Origin: Lantana camara
Lineage: Eukaryota > Streptophyta > Magnoliopsida > Lamiales > Verbenaceae
DNA: 64,000 nucleotides
Reading direction: 5' to 3'
Assembly: GCA_037501455.1 (NCBI GenBank)
Contig: CM074859.1
Span: forward strand, 21,643,001 to 21,707,000
Shown here one piece after another: positions 46,287-56,484 of the stretch; within the stretch, counting starts at the first letter, position 1, and each line of letters begins with the position of its first letter. Made by a program: the position numbers and the translations under genes. The notes beneath the pieces are model-generated. The model searched no databases, had not been told where the DNA came from, and saw only the letters and a program-made list of their open reading frames with translations.

Positions 46287-48445
46287 ATGAAGCAGTTAAT
46301 GAAGGAACGCAGCAAGTTTGATCATATATCTATGCCTCCACTCCCAGCAACACATGCTGAAATTCCATTAAAAACAACATATGAGTTCCGATCCAGTCTA
46401 GAATACATATTGAGGAGGAAATACTGGAAGACAACATATGAGTTCCAGTCTAGAATACATATTGAGGAGGAAATAGTGGAAGCTTTGAGAGATAAGGAGC
46501 TCACAACAATCGGGATATGTGGGATGGTGTGGGCAAGACCACCATGGCAAAACGAATCATGGACGAAGTGAAGAAAGAAAATATATTCCATGAAATTTTC
46601 ATGGTTGTGGTTAGTCAACAAGTAGACGTGTTAAAAATTCAGAGTGCAATCGTAGAATCCTTGGGTTTGAGGTTGGACGAAGAATCTTTATTAGCCAGAG
46701 CAACCAAATTACGTGCAAGACTAACGCGTACGAAAAGAATACTCATCGTACTCGATGATGTTTGGGAAAAACTCAAATAGGAGGATTTAGGAATTCCCTG
46801 TGGAAATTGGAGCGCACGATCCTTTTCACATCTCAAAATAAGGACGTGTTGGGAACAATGGATGTTCAAAAAATTTGGGGAGTGGAAACCTTGTCAAAAA
46901 ACAGAAGCATGGTTTCTCTTTAGAGAAAAATTTGGGCCTTGTGTTGATGACCCAAATTTGCTTTCTACAGCAGAAAAAGTTGTAAGAGAGTGCAAATATC
47001 TTCCAATCGCCCTCGTAACAGTTGGCGGTGCATTAAAAGGTCAAACATCCATCACTATTTGGGGAGATGCACTGCTGCAACTAAAAAATTTTAACCCAGA
47101 AGATATGTCAGATGTTATTAGGGACGTTTATAGTCCCTTAAAGCTAAGTTATACATACTTGGAAAATAGGAATGAAAAATCCTTGTTCTTGCTTTGCAGC
47201 CTATTTCCTGAAGATCACGAAATTAGCCTTGAGGAATTGACTTTCTATTGTATGGGCTTACGCGTGTTTCGTAATTTAGACAACTTCTCTAACAAGTCTG
47301 ACGGAGCTGTTGAACAAGTAAGAAAGAGAGTGTTCACAATAGTCCACAAGCTTAAAAATCGTTCCTTGCTACTCAGTGGTAAAGATGAGCGCCATGTGCC
47401 AATGCATGATGTTGTCCATGATGTGGCCATTTACATTGCTTCACACGAAGCAAAAGAAGGGATTGATGATGTCAAATTTAACTCAATGCATTCGTCGTCG
47501 GAGTATACATACGAACGGGTTTCAGTGTTTTCAGAAGAAATAAGTTGTCTCTTCAGGATGTATGCCTCGATAAGTATTTTGGCAATGAATTACGATTTTT
47601 TATTTGAAGAAAGGAAAGAATTAAATGTGCTGTCCTTCACGTTGTTTTCAGTGAACTTAAGATCACTAGAAATAGAAATGCTAAAGAATCTCCGAACTTT
47701 GCATTTACAGTGTTGCAGCTTGGAGTCTTTTCCGTTGTTGGAGAGCTACTGTGTCTGGAAATTCTGTATTGTTATAATTGTTTTGGGATTGAGGAGTTGC
47801 CTATTGAGATAGGAAATCTAAATCAGCTCAAGCTGTTAGATTTCACATTTTGTAGAAGTCTTAAAAGAATCATCCATGAGTCATATCTAATCTGGTAGAA
47901 CTCGAGGAGTTCAAGATACGTTTCAGCTTCAGTGCGTGGGAATTAGCTGCAGCAGCTGCAGAGATACAAGGACAAGAGAGAAGGAATGCATGCCTCAATG
48001 AATTTGAAAATTTGTCTAAACTAACCTGCTTTGAGATTCAAATAGAAGATTTCAATTTAGCAGCGGAAGATATATGTTTTTCCAAAAACATCATAAAATA
48101 CATCATAACAATTGGAAGATATGACATGGACCCTGTCACACATCATGATCAGAAATATATTCATCTAGAAATAGCGAGAGAAATTAATATGGGAAGCTAG
48201 GTTCGTCGATTTCTAAATAGCGCGGATGTCGTAAAATTTAAAGGAGGTGGTTTTACCTCTTTAGATTTCCCACAAGCTCACAACATGAAATCATTGGGAC
48301 TTGAAAATTGTTCTACTCTGAAGCAGGTGGTGAACCCAACAACAACATCAATTGATGATCTGAATAAATTTGATGTTTTTCCCGTACTGAAAGATCTTTG
48401 TCTGTGTAATCTTCCCAACTTAGAGGAGGTATATGTTAAATATTA
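46287..48445 (+). pseudogene. CC-NBS-LRR (RPS2-like) disease-resistance pseudogene
   Basis: An intracellular immune receptor of the non-TIR class, broken. The usual coiled coil is mostly absent. A tandem duplication of about 57 bases (46375-46490) precedes the NB-ARC. The P-loop reads VGKTTMAKRIMDEV but needs a frame change at about 46520, where bases are missing from the GMGG part. Kinase-2 is RILIVLDDVWEKLK, followed by TAG 46778. The next motif, ILFTSQNKDVLG, is only readable one frame over (about 46805-46897), after which the original frame returns. GLPL is LPIALVTVGGAL and the MHD motif is MHDVVHDVA (about 47402). LRRs follow from 47640 with further frameshifts near 47720 and 47890 and a stop at 48198. 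It ends at LPNLEEVYVKYY near 48445, next to Copia-C sequence. Confidence 0.88.
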
Positions 48446-49225
48446 TATGTCTTTTAATATCCCACATTGGAAATTGAAGAGTGATTGGGAATTTAAAAGA
48501 TATATAAATAGGTGTTTAAAAAAATTGTGACTCTTAGAGTCCCACATTGGAGAATTACTGAAAAGGAGACTACTTTATATATTAAAGTGGTTAATACAGT
48601 TTTAAATTTGTGGAACTCAAGAGGGACTGATGGGCTCACACGCGCACACACACATAGGCACGGGCACGGGGCCGGGGCCGTGGCCGAGCATGGGCGAATG
48701 TAATATTTGATGGCGCACTTTGCACTTTGCAAGTACCCATCGTTGCTAGGAGCCTCGCCTTCGAGCCCAGAGCCTATCTTTTTGGGCAAAATTCATTCAG
48801 AATCAACCCTAAATCAGTCCAACAATTCAAATGTGACTGTTGAGTGGCCAATGTAACTGAAAGGTCAAGGAGGCTTAAACCACAAATTAATTCAGGGACC
48901 ACTAATAGCCCATTGATGCTGAATTAATTCTCCAACAGTCATAATTTGAATTAATCCGTTTTGTAACACCTGATATCTATATATACAATCCTTGAGCTGA
49001 AAAGAAACACAACACATTCATCAGATTTCTTGTGCAGTGCTAGTACACGAAATCATTCCCAGACACTTAGCTTGACATATATCCTGGAAGTGTATCGCCT
49101 GAAACCTTTAGCACACTTCCCAGAAAGTTAGGGGCGATAGAAACTTTAAGGACAGGGAATACCCGTGTCTAGCTTCTGATTTTTGCCCAGATTTCTCAAT
49201 AATCTTAAAGTTTCTATCAGTGAAG
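48446..49225 (+). other. Leader/LTR-like sequence 5' of Copia-C
   Basis: The sequence leaves the NLR reading near 48445. It has two TCCCACATTGGA motifs (about 48459 and 48540), a GATATATAAATAGG TATA-like block at about 48500 and another CTATATATACAATCC at about 48980. These look like copia LTR promoter parts, perhaps starting TGACTCTTAGAGTCC at 48529. No TGGTATCAGAGC primer site is found before the gag start, so LTR borders remain open. A CA/GC-rich stretch (ACACGCGCACACACACA) lies at 48638-48654. Confidence 0.45.
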
Positions 49226-50308
49226 ATGAAGTCTGAATCCTTCAGAATCATGAACCAGCAAAAGCTAGACTGTTCCGATGGCAACAACTTCAGCCGCTGG
49301 TAGGACAAGATGAAGTTCCTACTTACTGTCCTTAAGCTTGCATATGTTCTGGATCACAGTCTGCCACCAATTCTAGAAGATCCTCTTGCTCCCCAGCAAC
49401 CCGTTGATTTGGATCCACCAGCCACTGCAGCAGGCGTTGCTTCTCCTGCTAATCCTCCTACAACAGGTGTTGTACCTCCTACCAACACAACAACAACAAA
49501 TCTTTCAAGGAATACATTGCAGATTCATCAAGAGATAGTAGAGACCCTTCAGCAACAGCGAAAGAAAAGAGCTGAAGATGAAGAGTTGGCTCGTGGCCAC
49601 ATCCTCAACACTCTTTCTGATAGATTGTATGATCTTTATACAAATTTCAAATCGCCTAGAGAGCTTTGGGAGGCGCTGGAATACAAGTATAAAGCTGAGG
49701 AGGAAGGTACTAACAAATATTTAGTATCTAAATATCTTGATTTCAAAATGGTTGATAATAAACTAATCCTGGAGCAAGTGCATGAGCTCCAGGTAATTGT
49801 CAACAAACTTCGGATGGTGAAAATAGTTCTTCCAGAAGCCTTCCAGGTAGGAGCTATAATTTCAAAGCTCCCTCCTACCTGGAAAGAGTATGCAAAGAGA
49901 TTGATGCATAAATCTAAGGATATGTCCTTGGAACAAATTCAGAAACATTTGCGTATTGAAGAGGAGGCTCGAAAACGCGATGGCAAGAATTTAGTTCAAA
50001 GACAATCCAACGTGAATTATGTTAAGGCTGGAAGTTCTAAAAAGAAGCCCTTCGGGGTTAAAAAGAATCAAGGACAATTTAAGAAAACCGGGCAGAAATC
50101 TAAACCTCTTCATGTTGCTAACAAAAGAAAAGGCAAGTGTCATGTTTGTGGAGAAATAGGGTATTATCTGAGAGAATGCCCACAACGGAAGAGTGGATCC
50201 GGAGTTGCAAACATGGTTGAGGAGAACCTAGTTGCTATGGTGACTGATCTTAGCCTCGATGTTGCTATGATTTCTGAAATCAACATGGCAAGTGAACTTT
50301 CTGGCTAG
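49226..50308 (+). pseudogene. Copia-C gag
   Basis: ATG 49226 starts MKSESFRIMNQQKLDCSDGN; TAG at 49301-49303 interrupts it (in a CSDGNNFSRW context). After the stop the gag domain runs to the CCHC zinc knuckle CHVCGEIGYYLRECP (about 50137-50180). Characteristic parts are LYDLYTNFKSPRELWEALEY, KYLDFKMVDNKLILEQVHEL and ISKLPPTWKEYAKRLMHKSK. A Pro/Thr-rich insertion (PPTTGVVPPTNTTTTN) lies between the first block and the core. The frame ends at TAG 50306-50308, just before the protease. Confidence 0.9.
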
Positions 50309-51282
50309 TGGTTTGATTCTGGAGCAACGGTTCACATTTGCAACGATCGAAGGCTTTTCAAGACCTTTGAAGAAGTTGTTGGGCAAGAGGTTCAAATGGG
50401 AAATAGCTCCAAAGCCGGTGTTGGAGGCAAAGGATCTGTCGAGCTCAACTTTACCTCCGGGAAGAAATTAACTTTGATTAATGTCTTGTTTGTACCAGAT
50501 GTTAGGAAAAGTTTAATTTATGTTGATTTGTTAGATAAGAAAGGTTTTAAGATTTCTGTTGAATCTGGCAAAGTCATCATCATGAAAAATGGTGAATTTG
50601 TTGGAAAAAGCTATGCTTGTAATGGGATGTATAAGATGTCTATCAATAATATGAATTTCGTTTCTGCTTACATGATTTCTTCAATTTCTTTATGACACAG
50701 TCAATTAGGACATGTTAGTGCAAAGAACTTGAAAAATATGCATGCAATGGGATTAATTGATATTGGTAAAAACGAACTTGATAAGTGTGAAATATGTGCA
50801 AAGTAAAAAATTGTAAGAAAACCTTTTCCAAGTGTTAAAAGAGAATAAAAAATATTAGATTTAATTCATACTGATATTTGTGAGTTAAATGAAATTTTAA
50901 CTAGAGGTGGTAAAAGGTATTTTATTACTTTTATTGATGATGTTAGTCGTTTTTGCTATGTGAATTTGTTAAGAATAAAGATGAAGCTCTTAGTTCTTTT
51001 GTGAAATATAAATCAGAAGTAGAAACCCAACTTGAGAAGAAGATTAAAGTTCTACGTTCTGATCGAGGCATGAAATACTATTTGAATGCTTTTGATACAC
51101 TTTGCGAAGGAAGTGGTATCATACATCAAACAACTGCCGGTTACACACCCCAGCAGAACTGTGTAGCTGAAAGGAAAAATCGTACCTTTTTAGACATGAT
51201 AAACTGCATGTTAAATCATGCAAACTTAGCTCACAACTTGTGGGGTGAAGCCCTTCCTGTTTGCATGCCATATTCTGAATAG
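50309..51282 (+). pseudogene. Copia-C protease and integrase
   Basis: The frame continues in phase after TAG 50306. WFDSGATVHICND is the copia aspartic protease site (DSGA). The pre-integrase region HSQLGHVSAKNLK follows a TGA (probably from TGG) at about 50694. The integrase zinc Cys pair is in CEICAK, and the core Asp residues are in LIHTDICEL and LRSDRGMKYY, with Glu in QQNCVAERKNR. Stops at about 50804 and 50848 and a frameshift near 50960 break it. The end overlaps the next frame at 51245-51282, which implies another frameshift. Confidence 0.88.
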
Positions 51283-52837
51283 GATGCCTAGTACTGTTGT
51301 AAAGTCTAGTCCCTATGAAATATGGAAAGACAGAAAACCCAACATAAGCTATTTTAAAGTGTGTGGGTATGTGACTTATTTTCGAGTTCCTGATCCCAAA
51401 TGGACTAAGTTAGGAGCCAGAGCTATTAAAAGTGTATTCGTTGGATATGCTCTTAATAGTAAGGCTTATAGACTTCTTGACTTGGAGTCTAATGTGATAA
51501 CGGAGTCCAGGGATGTCGAGTTCTTCGAAAATACATTTTTAAAAGATGTTGGAAATGAATCTGAGCCACTCCAAATTGAGCCTAAAGGTCTTATAAGGCC
51601 GGTTGTGGAAAATAACGTTCCTACACAACCAACTGAGCCTAGAAGGAGTACTAGAGCACGGAAAGAGAAAAGTTTAGACAAAAACTTTATCTCTTCTGAA
51701 GCTTTATTATTCTTGGTGGAGGGGGACCAAGATAATAAAGTGGTAAGTGAAATACCGTTTGTATTTGCACTTGAGACGGATCCTAAAACATTTTCAAAAG
51801 CTATGGCTTCTCGAGATGCTTCTTTTTGGAAGAAAGCTGTAAACGTTGAAATGGATTCGATCTTGGGTAATAATACTTGGGTATTAGCAGACTTACCTCG
51901 TGGTTCTAAATCCATTGGGTGCAAGTGGGTATTTAGAAGAAAACGGAACACCGATGGCACTATCTCAGCTTTTAAAGCTAGATTAGTTGCTAAAGGGTTT
52001 AGGCAAGTAGAAGGGATTGACTGCTTTGACACTTATGCACCGGTGGCTCGAGTTGCTTCCATCAGAATTCTTCTTGATTTAGCCTCACTTTACGGTCTGT
52101 TTGTTCATCAAATGGACGTAAAGACAGCCTTTTTAAATGGAAATTTAAAAGTAGAAATCTATATGGAACAACCTGAGGGTTTTGTAGCACCGGGAACAAA
52201 AAATAAAGTATGTAAGTTAGTCAAATCCCTGTATGGTCTAAAACAAGCACCAAAACAGCGGCACGAGAAGTTCGACACCTCTATCTTGAAATTCGGATTT
52301 AAATATAACAGTGCGGACAGGTGCATTTACTCCAAAAGTACAGCTGACTATATGGTGATAGTCTGTCTATATGTCGATGATATGTTGATCATCGGGACGA
52401 ACATGATTGGAGTAAACGAGACTAAAAGGTATCTATCCTCGGCCTTTAAGATGAAAGACTTAGGTGAAGTAGATACTATTTTAGGCATTAAAGTTAAGAA
52501 ACATAGTGGGGGTTTTTCACTAAACCAATCTCACTATATTGAGAAAGTTCTGACTAAGTTTAATCACCTCGAGATCAAGGAGGTGAACACTCCGTTTGAC
52601 AACGGATTGAAACTTAAAGAAAATACTGGTAGAGCTATTGCACAGCTTGAATATGCAAGTGCTATTGGTAGCCTTATGTACGCAATGCATTGCACTAGAC
52701 CAGACATTTCCTTTGCAGTTTCAAAACTTAGCAGATACACAAGCAGCCCCAATGTTGTTCATTGGAAAGCTATTAGTAGGGTACTTGGGTACCTTAAGAG
52801 AACTATTAGCTTTGATTTGTTCTATAACAATCCCTAG
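51245..52837 (+). CDS. Copia-C integrase end and reverse transcriptase, open over 530 codons
   Basis: An uninterrupted frame from 51245 to TAG 52835-52837. The N-terminal part is the end of integrase: FACHILNRMPSTVVKSSPYE, then GYVTYFRVPDPKWTKLGARA. A linker rich in charged residues follows. The RT domain starts near GCKWVFRRKRNTDG (residue about 222) and has ARLVAKGFRQVEGIDCFDTY, HQMDVKTAFLNG (first Asp), LVKSLYGLKQAPKQ and the catalytic LYVDDMLIIG (two Asp). It ends with SAIGSLMYAMHCTRPDISFA and FYNNP. RT residues are intact, but there is no independent start signal, so expression would need the upstream frames. The stop comes one frameshift before RNase H. Confidence 0.88.
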   Translation: MKPFLFACHILNRMPSTVVKSSPYEIWKDRKPNISYFKVCGYVTYFRVPDPKWTKLGARAIKSVFVGYALNSKAYRLLDLESNVITESRDVEFFENTFLKDVGNESEPLQIEPKGLIRPVVENNVPTQPTEPRRSTRARKEKSLDKNFISSEALLFLVEGDQDNKVVSEIPFVFALETDPKTFSKAMASRDASFWKKAVNVEMDSILGNNTWVLADLPRGSKSIGCKWVFRRKRNTDGTISAFKARLVAKGFRQVEGIDCFDTYAPVARVASIRILLDLASLYGLFVHQMDVKTAFLNGNLKVEIYMEQPEGFVAPGTKNKVCKLVKSLYGLKQAPKQRHEKFDTSILKFGFKYNSADRCIYSKSTADYMVIVCLYVDDMLIIGTNMIGVNETKRYLSSAFKMKDLGEVDTILGIKVKKHSGGFSLNQSHYIEKVLTKFNHLEIKEVNTPFDNGLKLKENTGRAIAQLEYASAIGSLMYAMHCTRPDISFAVSKLSRYTSSPNVVHWKAISRVLGYLKRTISFDLFYNNP

Positions 52838-53324
52838 TGTCTTGGAAGGGTACTCAGACGCGAGTTGAATGACTAGCGTGGGAGATAACAAATCCACAAG
52901 GGGGTGGGTTTTCACTCTTACCGGTGGGGCTGTTTCTTGGGCAAGCAAGAAACAGATAATAATCTCTCACTCTACCATGGAATCTGAGTTTATAGCTTTA
53001 GCACAAGCTGGACAAGAGGCTGATTGGATAAGAAATATGTTGTTAGACATAGATCTTTGGCCAAGTCCAATACCTCCAATTTCACTGTATTGTGACAGCG
53101 AAGCAATGCTTACAAAAGCTTATAGTGGTACCTATAATGGTAAGTCTAGACATATTGGTCTTAGACATGCAATTGTGAGACAATTGATATAAGATGGTGT
53201 CATAACAATTGTCTATGTGAGGTCAAATAAGAATTTGGTTGATCCATTTACTAAGCCTCTGACGAGAGACTTAGTTGCTTCAACTATAAGAGATATGAGA
53301 CTTAAACCACCCGAACCAAAGTGA
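52838..53324 (+). pseudogene. Copia-C RNase H
   Basis: After a frameshift near 52835 the frame reads LEGYSDASWM (Asp), STMESEFIALAQAGQEADWI (Glu), LYCDSEAMLTKAYS (Asp) and HIGLRHAIVRQLI. A TAA at 53190-53192 then interrupts it. It continues in phase through NLVDPFTKPLTRDL to TGA 53322-53324. All acids are present; one stop and one frameshift inactivate it. Confidence 0.88.
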
Positions 53325-54847
53325 TGGTAACCCTACCTATAATCTAGGTTACCCCTGATTATAGGTTCAAAGGGAAAAACAAAGTCACAAGTTGGTTAGA
53401 GCTATCAAGTGGTCTCATATGTAGTAAAAGATAGCTCGGTGAGTTGCAACGTGATAAGGTTGAGCTATGCTCTTAACAAAATGCTGCACTATGTGCAACT
53501 GGTGCCCGAGAAACATTTTGCCTATATGAACTAGAAGTGAAGCCGCTTCTTATAGAGAGTTATGGTTTACTCTCTTAAAGGTTCATGAAACGGGATATGG
53601 CGTATAGCTTGATAAGCGCCAAGCAGCGGAGTGCTTGTTTTGTGAGAAAGAACACTTGTGTGTGGTAACTCCAATCACGCCACTAAAGAGTTGAGGTTCA
53701 ATCTGCGGACACCATCAACTTCGGCGTGATCTTGAGCTTGTTGGGAATGGTGCCCTGAAAATTCAATTTATTGAATTAATAAAACTGAATTTACAGCAAG
53801 TTGTGAGTATTTCACATATTGATAATTAATGACGTGTGGTGGTATTCTCATATGAAATGTGTTTAATAGGATAAGACTTTGAATACCGAAATCACGTGTC
53901 ATTAAAGTTCTAGTCGGTAAGATAAGAATATGTTCTTATCAAGACTATAACGTGGTTATATATGATGACTAGTCTTTCGTCATAGGGAATGGTGATTCCA
54001 ATTATAACACGTTGATGATTTTCAATAGGATTGGAAACATCGAACTGGACCACTGAGATTGTTCATTTTATACTACTATCTAAAATGAATAAAATCTCAG
54101 GAAGCATTGTACTCTTAATCCTGATAATACTTAGACCTTAGGCATGTAGTGTTAGTCACTGTAACATACTCGAAGTGAGGTCTCGGTAATGGGTGGCCAA
54201 AATACTATGTATGTTCGGTGGTTACATGAAATGCGCTAAAGAGTTATATTGATCGAGGAATCCGTGGCCTTGCTGAAAGGTAAGAGATATCCTTAAAATA
54301 GATTTGCAAAAGTTCAAATTAAGACTTTGGCCAAAGCATTTCGCGTGATAACATCACCGAAGTTGTATGATGAATGTGTTTCACATACAGAGAATTTGAA
54401 CTTAAGGCGAATCAATAAATTTCAAATTGGAAATGAAAAATAAATGATAGTAGTTATAATTTATTTTTCATGGATATCTACACGGAGGAGTAAAATGCAA
54501 AAATTATTCTTGATCGAGAAATTCGTGAATAATTTAATTAATTTTAGAGTGCAACAATATTTATTTAGTGGAATTAAATATTATTAAAAGGTAATTAATT
54601 ATTATCATGAGATGATAATATGTTAATCCGTTTGGAGCTAAAATTAATTAGTCCTGCAGGTCCCCCTACAAGCCCCAAATCGAAAACCCAAAGAGAAAAT
54701 AATAAAAGGAGAAAGAGAAATGAATTTTTCAAAGTGTTTGAAAATAGCCAAGGGATTTATTTTGAGAAAATAAATCAAGTTCTAAAGAGTTGGAAATACC
54801 CGGAATTTTATTTTGGAGAAAATAAAATTTTAATTTAAAAAAAAAAA

Positions 54848-54885
54848 TGCTAACGTGGCAGTCCACGTGGCATGCCACGTTAGCA
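54848..54885. promoter_or_regulatory. Perfect 13-bp stem hairpin around CCACGTGG in the Copia-D LTR
   Basis: TGCTAACGTGGCA (54848-54860) and TGCCACGTTAGCA (54873-54885) are perfect inverted repeats around GTCCACGTGGCA-type loop sequence with a G-box core. In the 3' LTR (62456-62493) the arms are TGCTGACGTGGCA and TGCCACGTCAGCA. Both arms are changed so that pairing is kept. A structural or protein-binding role is inferred. Confidence 0.75.
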
Positions 54886-55462
54886 GGCGGGTCCCAAGTG
54901 GCGCTGACTGGGTAACCGCGTGGCACAATACGTGGATATCCCAGATTGCGCCACGTAGCCGTAAAGCAACGGTCCAGATTTATCTGGATCGGGCCGGTCA
55001 ACGGGTCGGATAATCCGGTCAAACGGGTCAGGATATCGGGTCAACGGGTCGGGTCTCGGATAGGGTCGGACCGAACCAGACACGTGGCGGCATAGGAAAC
55101 GGCCACGTCGTGCCTAACCCTAGGCCGCGTGTGAAACACACGCGCCGTCTTCTGGCGGCGCATGAATGCGCATGCGGCGTCATATGGGCGCGTGCTCGAC
55201 GTCATTGGACTCGTGATGACGAGACCTTCAACGTAGTGTCCTCGGTTTTTGTGTCCAAGTTGACTACGTAAGTGGGGATGTGAAATGACCATTTTGCCCT
55301 TGCTTTTGTATCCAATATGACCGTTTTGCCCTCATATATTTGCCTATAAATAGGCTGATACCCACCCCATTTCTCTCATTCAGTTTTGGGATGGTTTTGG
55401 CCAAATTTTGGCTTTGAAATCAAGTCCCATTTTCTCCTAGTTAATTCCGATTTATTTCGGAA

Positions 55463-56008
55463 TTAATTTTAGGGCTAAACCCATCGACCCCCCCTATCCT
55501 TTCAGGGGTTTTGCACTTTCCCCCCTATCATTTTTTTTTTTTGGCATTAAACCCCCCAAACTTTGAAAAATCGCACACTTGACCCCTTTGACCAAGCTTT
55601 GACTGTCGATTTCTCCTCCGTCATGGCGATCCAAGCTCCAAGACCACCGCCATCGTGCTCGTCTCTCCAAGGAGAACAAAATCCATATCCCATCCGACCC
55701 TATTAGCCGCCAAACACTTCGTTTGTCGTGAGTCACCTTTGACCGATAATTTATTCTTCGTCCATTGTCGGATTTTGATTTCGAGACCATTGTTGTATTC
55801 CTTACGTCGAGAGCTTCAATTTGATATATCATATGAACACATTTGATATCAGCATCGTACAGATATGCTTTGTTAAAGTTTTTTAGAAGGGGTCAAGTGT
55901 GCGATTTTTCAAAGGTTGGGGGGTTTAATGCCAAAAAAAAAAGGACAGGGGGGAAAGTGCAAAACCCCTGAAAGGATAGGGGGTCGATGGGTTTAGCCCT
56001 TAATTTTA
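55463..56008. mobile_element. Mutator-type MITE, 528 bp, in the Copia-D 5' LTR
   Basis: The element is 55472-55999. It begins GGGCTAAACCCATCGACCCC and ends with the inverted copy (GGGGGTCGATGGGTTTAGCCC, last bases at 55999); the terminal inverted repeats extend about 100 bp. A perfect 9-bp duplication TTAATTTTA flanks it at 55463-55471 and 56000-56008. The 9-bp size suggests the Mutator superfamily. The matching region of the 3' LTR is deleted, so the empty site is not available for comparison. The interior has no known domain. Confidence 0.88.
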
Positions 56009-56472
56009 ATTAGGTGTTTATATAAAACGCCTAATTTCGGGAGAATAAACCCTGAAAAGGGTTTTCTAGTTTAAAGTTTATTTTCTCTAAGTATTTAGAG
56101 AAATACTTTCGGAGCCCACAGTCCGAGGGTGTCCCTTGGGTTATTGCAGGGAAGCTCTGCCGATCTCACGAGTGGGATAGGAGCTGGAAAAATACCGTTA
56201 GATAGCCATGTTTGCAGTACGGTAATATTTTACAGTTGTTTTATTTTAAGCATGATAAATTATGTGCTCTTAAGTGTTAATTGCATGTTAGATATTTATC
56301 TGCTTAAGTGATTTAAATTTTATTATCAATTGCATGTATATACTTGAGTAGATCCGGCTAGTCTTCCGCTTTGTATTAAAATGTTTTAGAAATATTTTAA
56401 TACTTGTATTATAATAAAAATTTTAAAATGTGGTCCCGGACTGCTACTGTTCTGGGCCCACCTCCCAGCAAC

Positions 56473-56484
56473 TGGTATCAGAGC
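56473..56484 (+). other. Copia-D primer binding site
   Basis: TGGTATCAGAGC, the initiator-Met tRNA complement, two bases after the 5' LTR. Confidence 0.92.

Larger units (their letters stand above)
48529..53738 (+). mobile_element. Copia-C: Ty1/copia element, coding region nearly complete
   Basis: Gag, protease, integrase, RT and RNase H are present in copia order from 49226 to 53324, with point stops and two frameshifts. Flanking LTRs could not be defined. At 53739 Copia-D begins, so the 3' LTR of Copia-C was either displaced beyond it or lost. The 53325-53738 stretch is its 3' non-coding tail. Confidence 0.85.
53739..56470 (+). repeat. Copia-D 5' LTR, 2.7 kb with an inserted MITE
   Basis: It begins TGTTGGGAATGGTGCCCTG and ends CCTCCCAGCA, two bases before the primer site. 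Without the 528-bp MITE and its duplication it is about 2.2 kb. A CACGTGG hairpin lies at 54848-54885. It is followed by a GC-rich section with repeated ACGGGTC(A/G)GG motifs (about 54985-55075) and TATAAATAGG at about 55345, a good TATA box. Confidence 0.9.

Noticed and set aside
48446..49225. Confident 5' LTR of Copia-C
   Set aside because: TATA-like and TCCCACATTGG motifs suggest one, but without a partner LTR, target duplication or primer site the borders cannot be supported.
54985..55075. CRISPR-like or telomere-like array of ACGGGTC repeats
   Set aside because: Unit length and spacing are irregular and it lies inside a plant LTR; no spacer structure exists.
55655..55846. Open frames inside the MITE at 55472-55999
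   Set aside because: No conserved domain, and the element is defined by inverted repeats rather than coding content.
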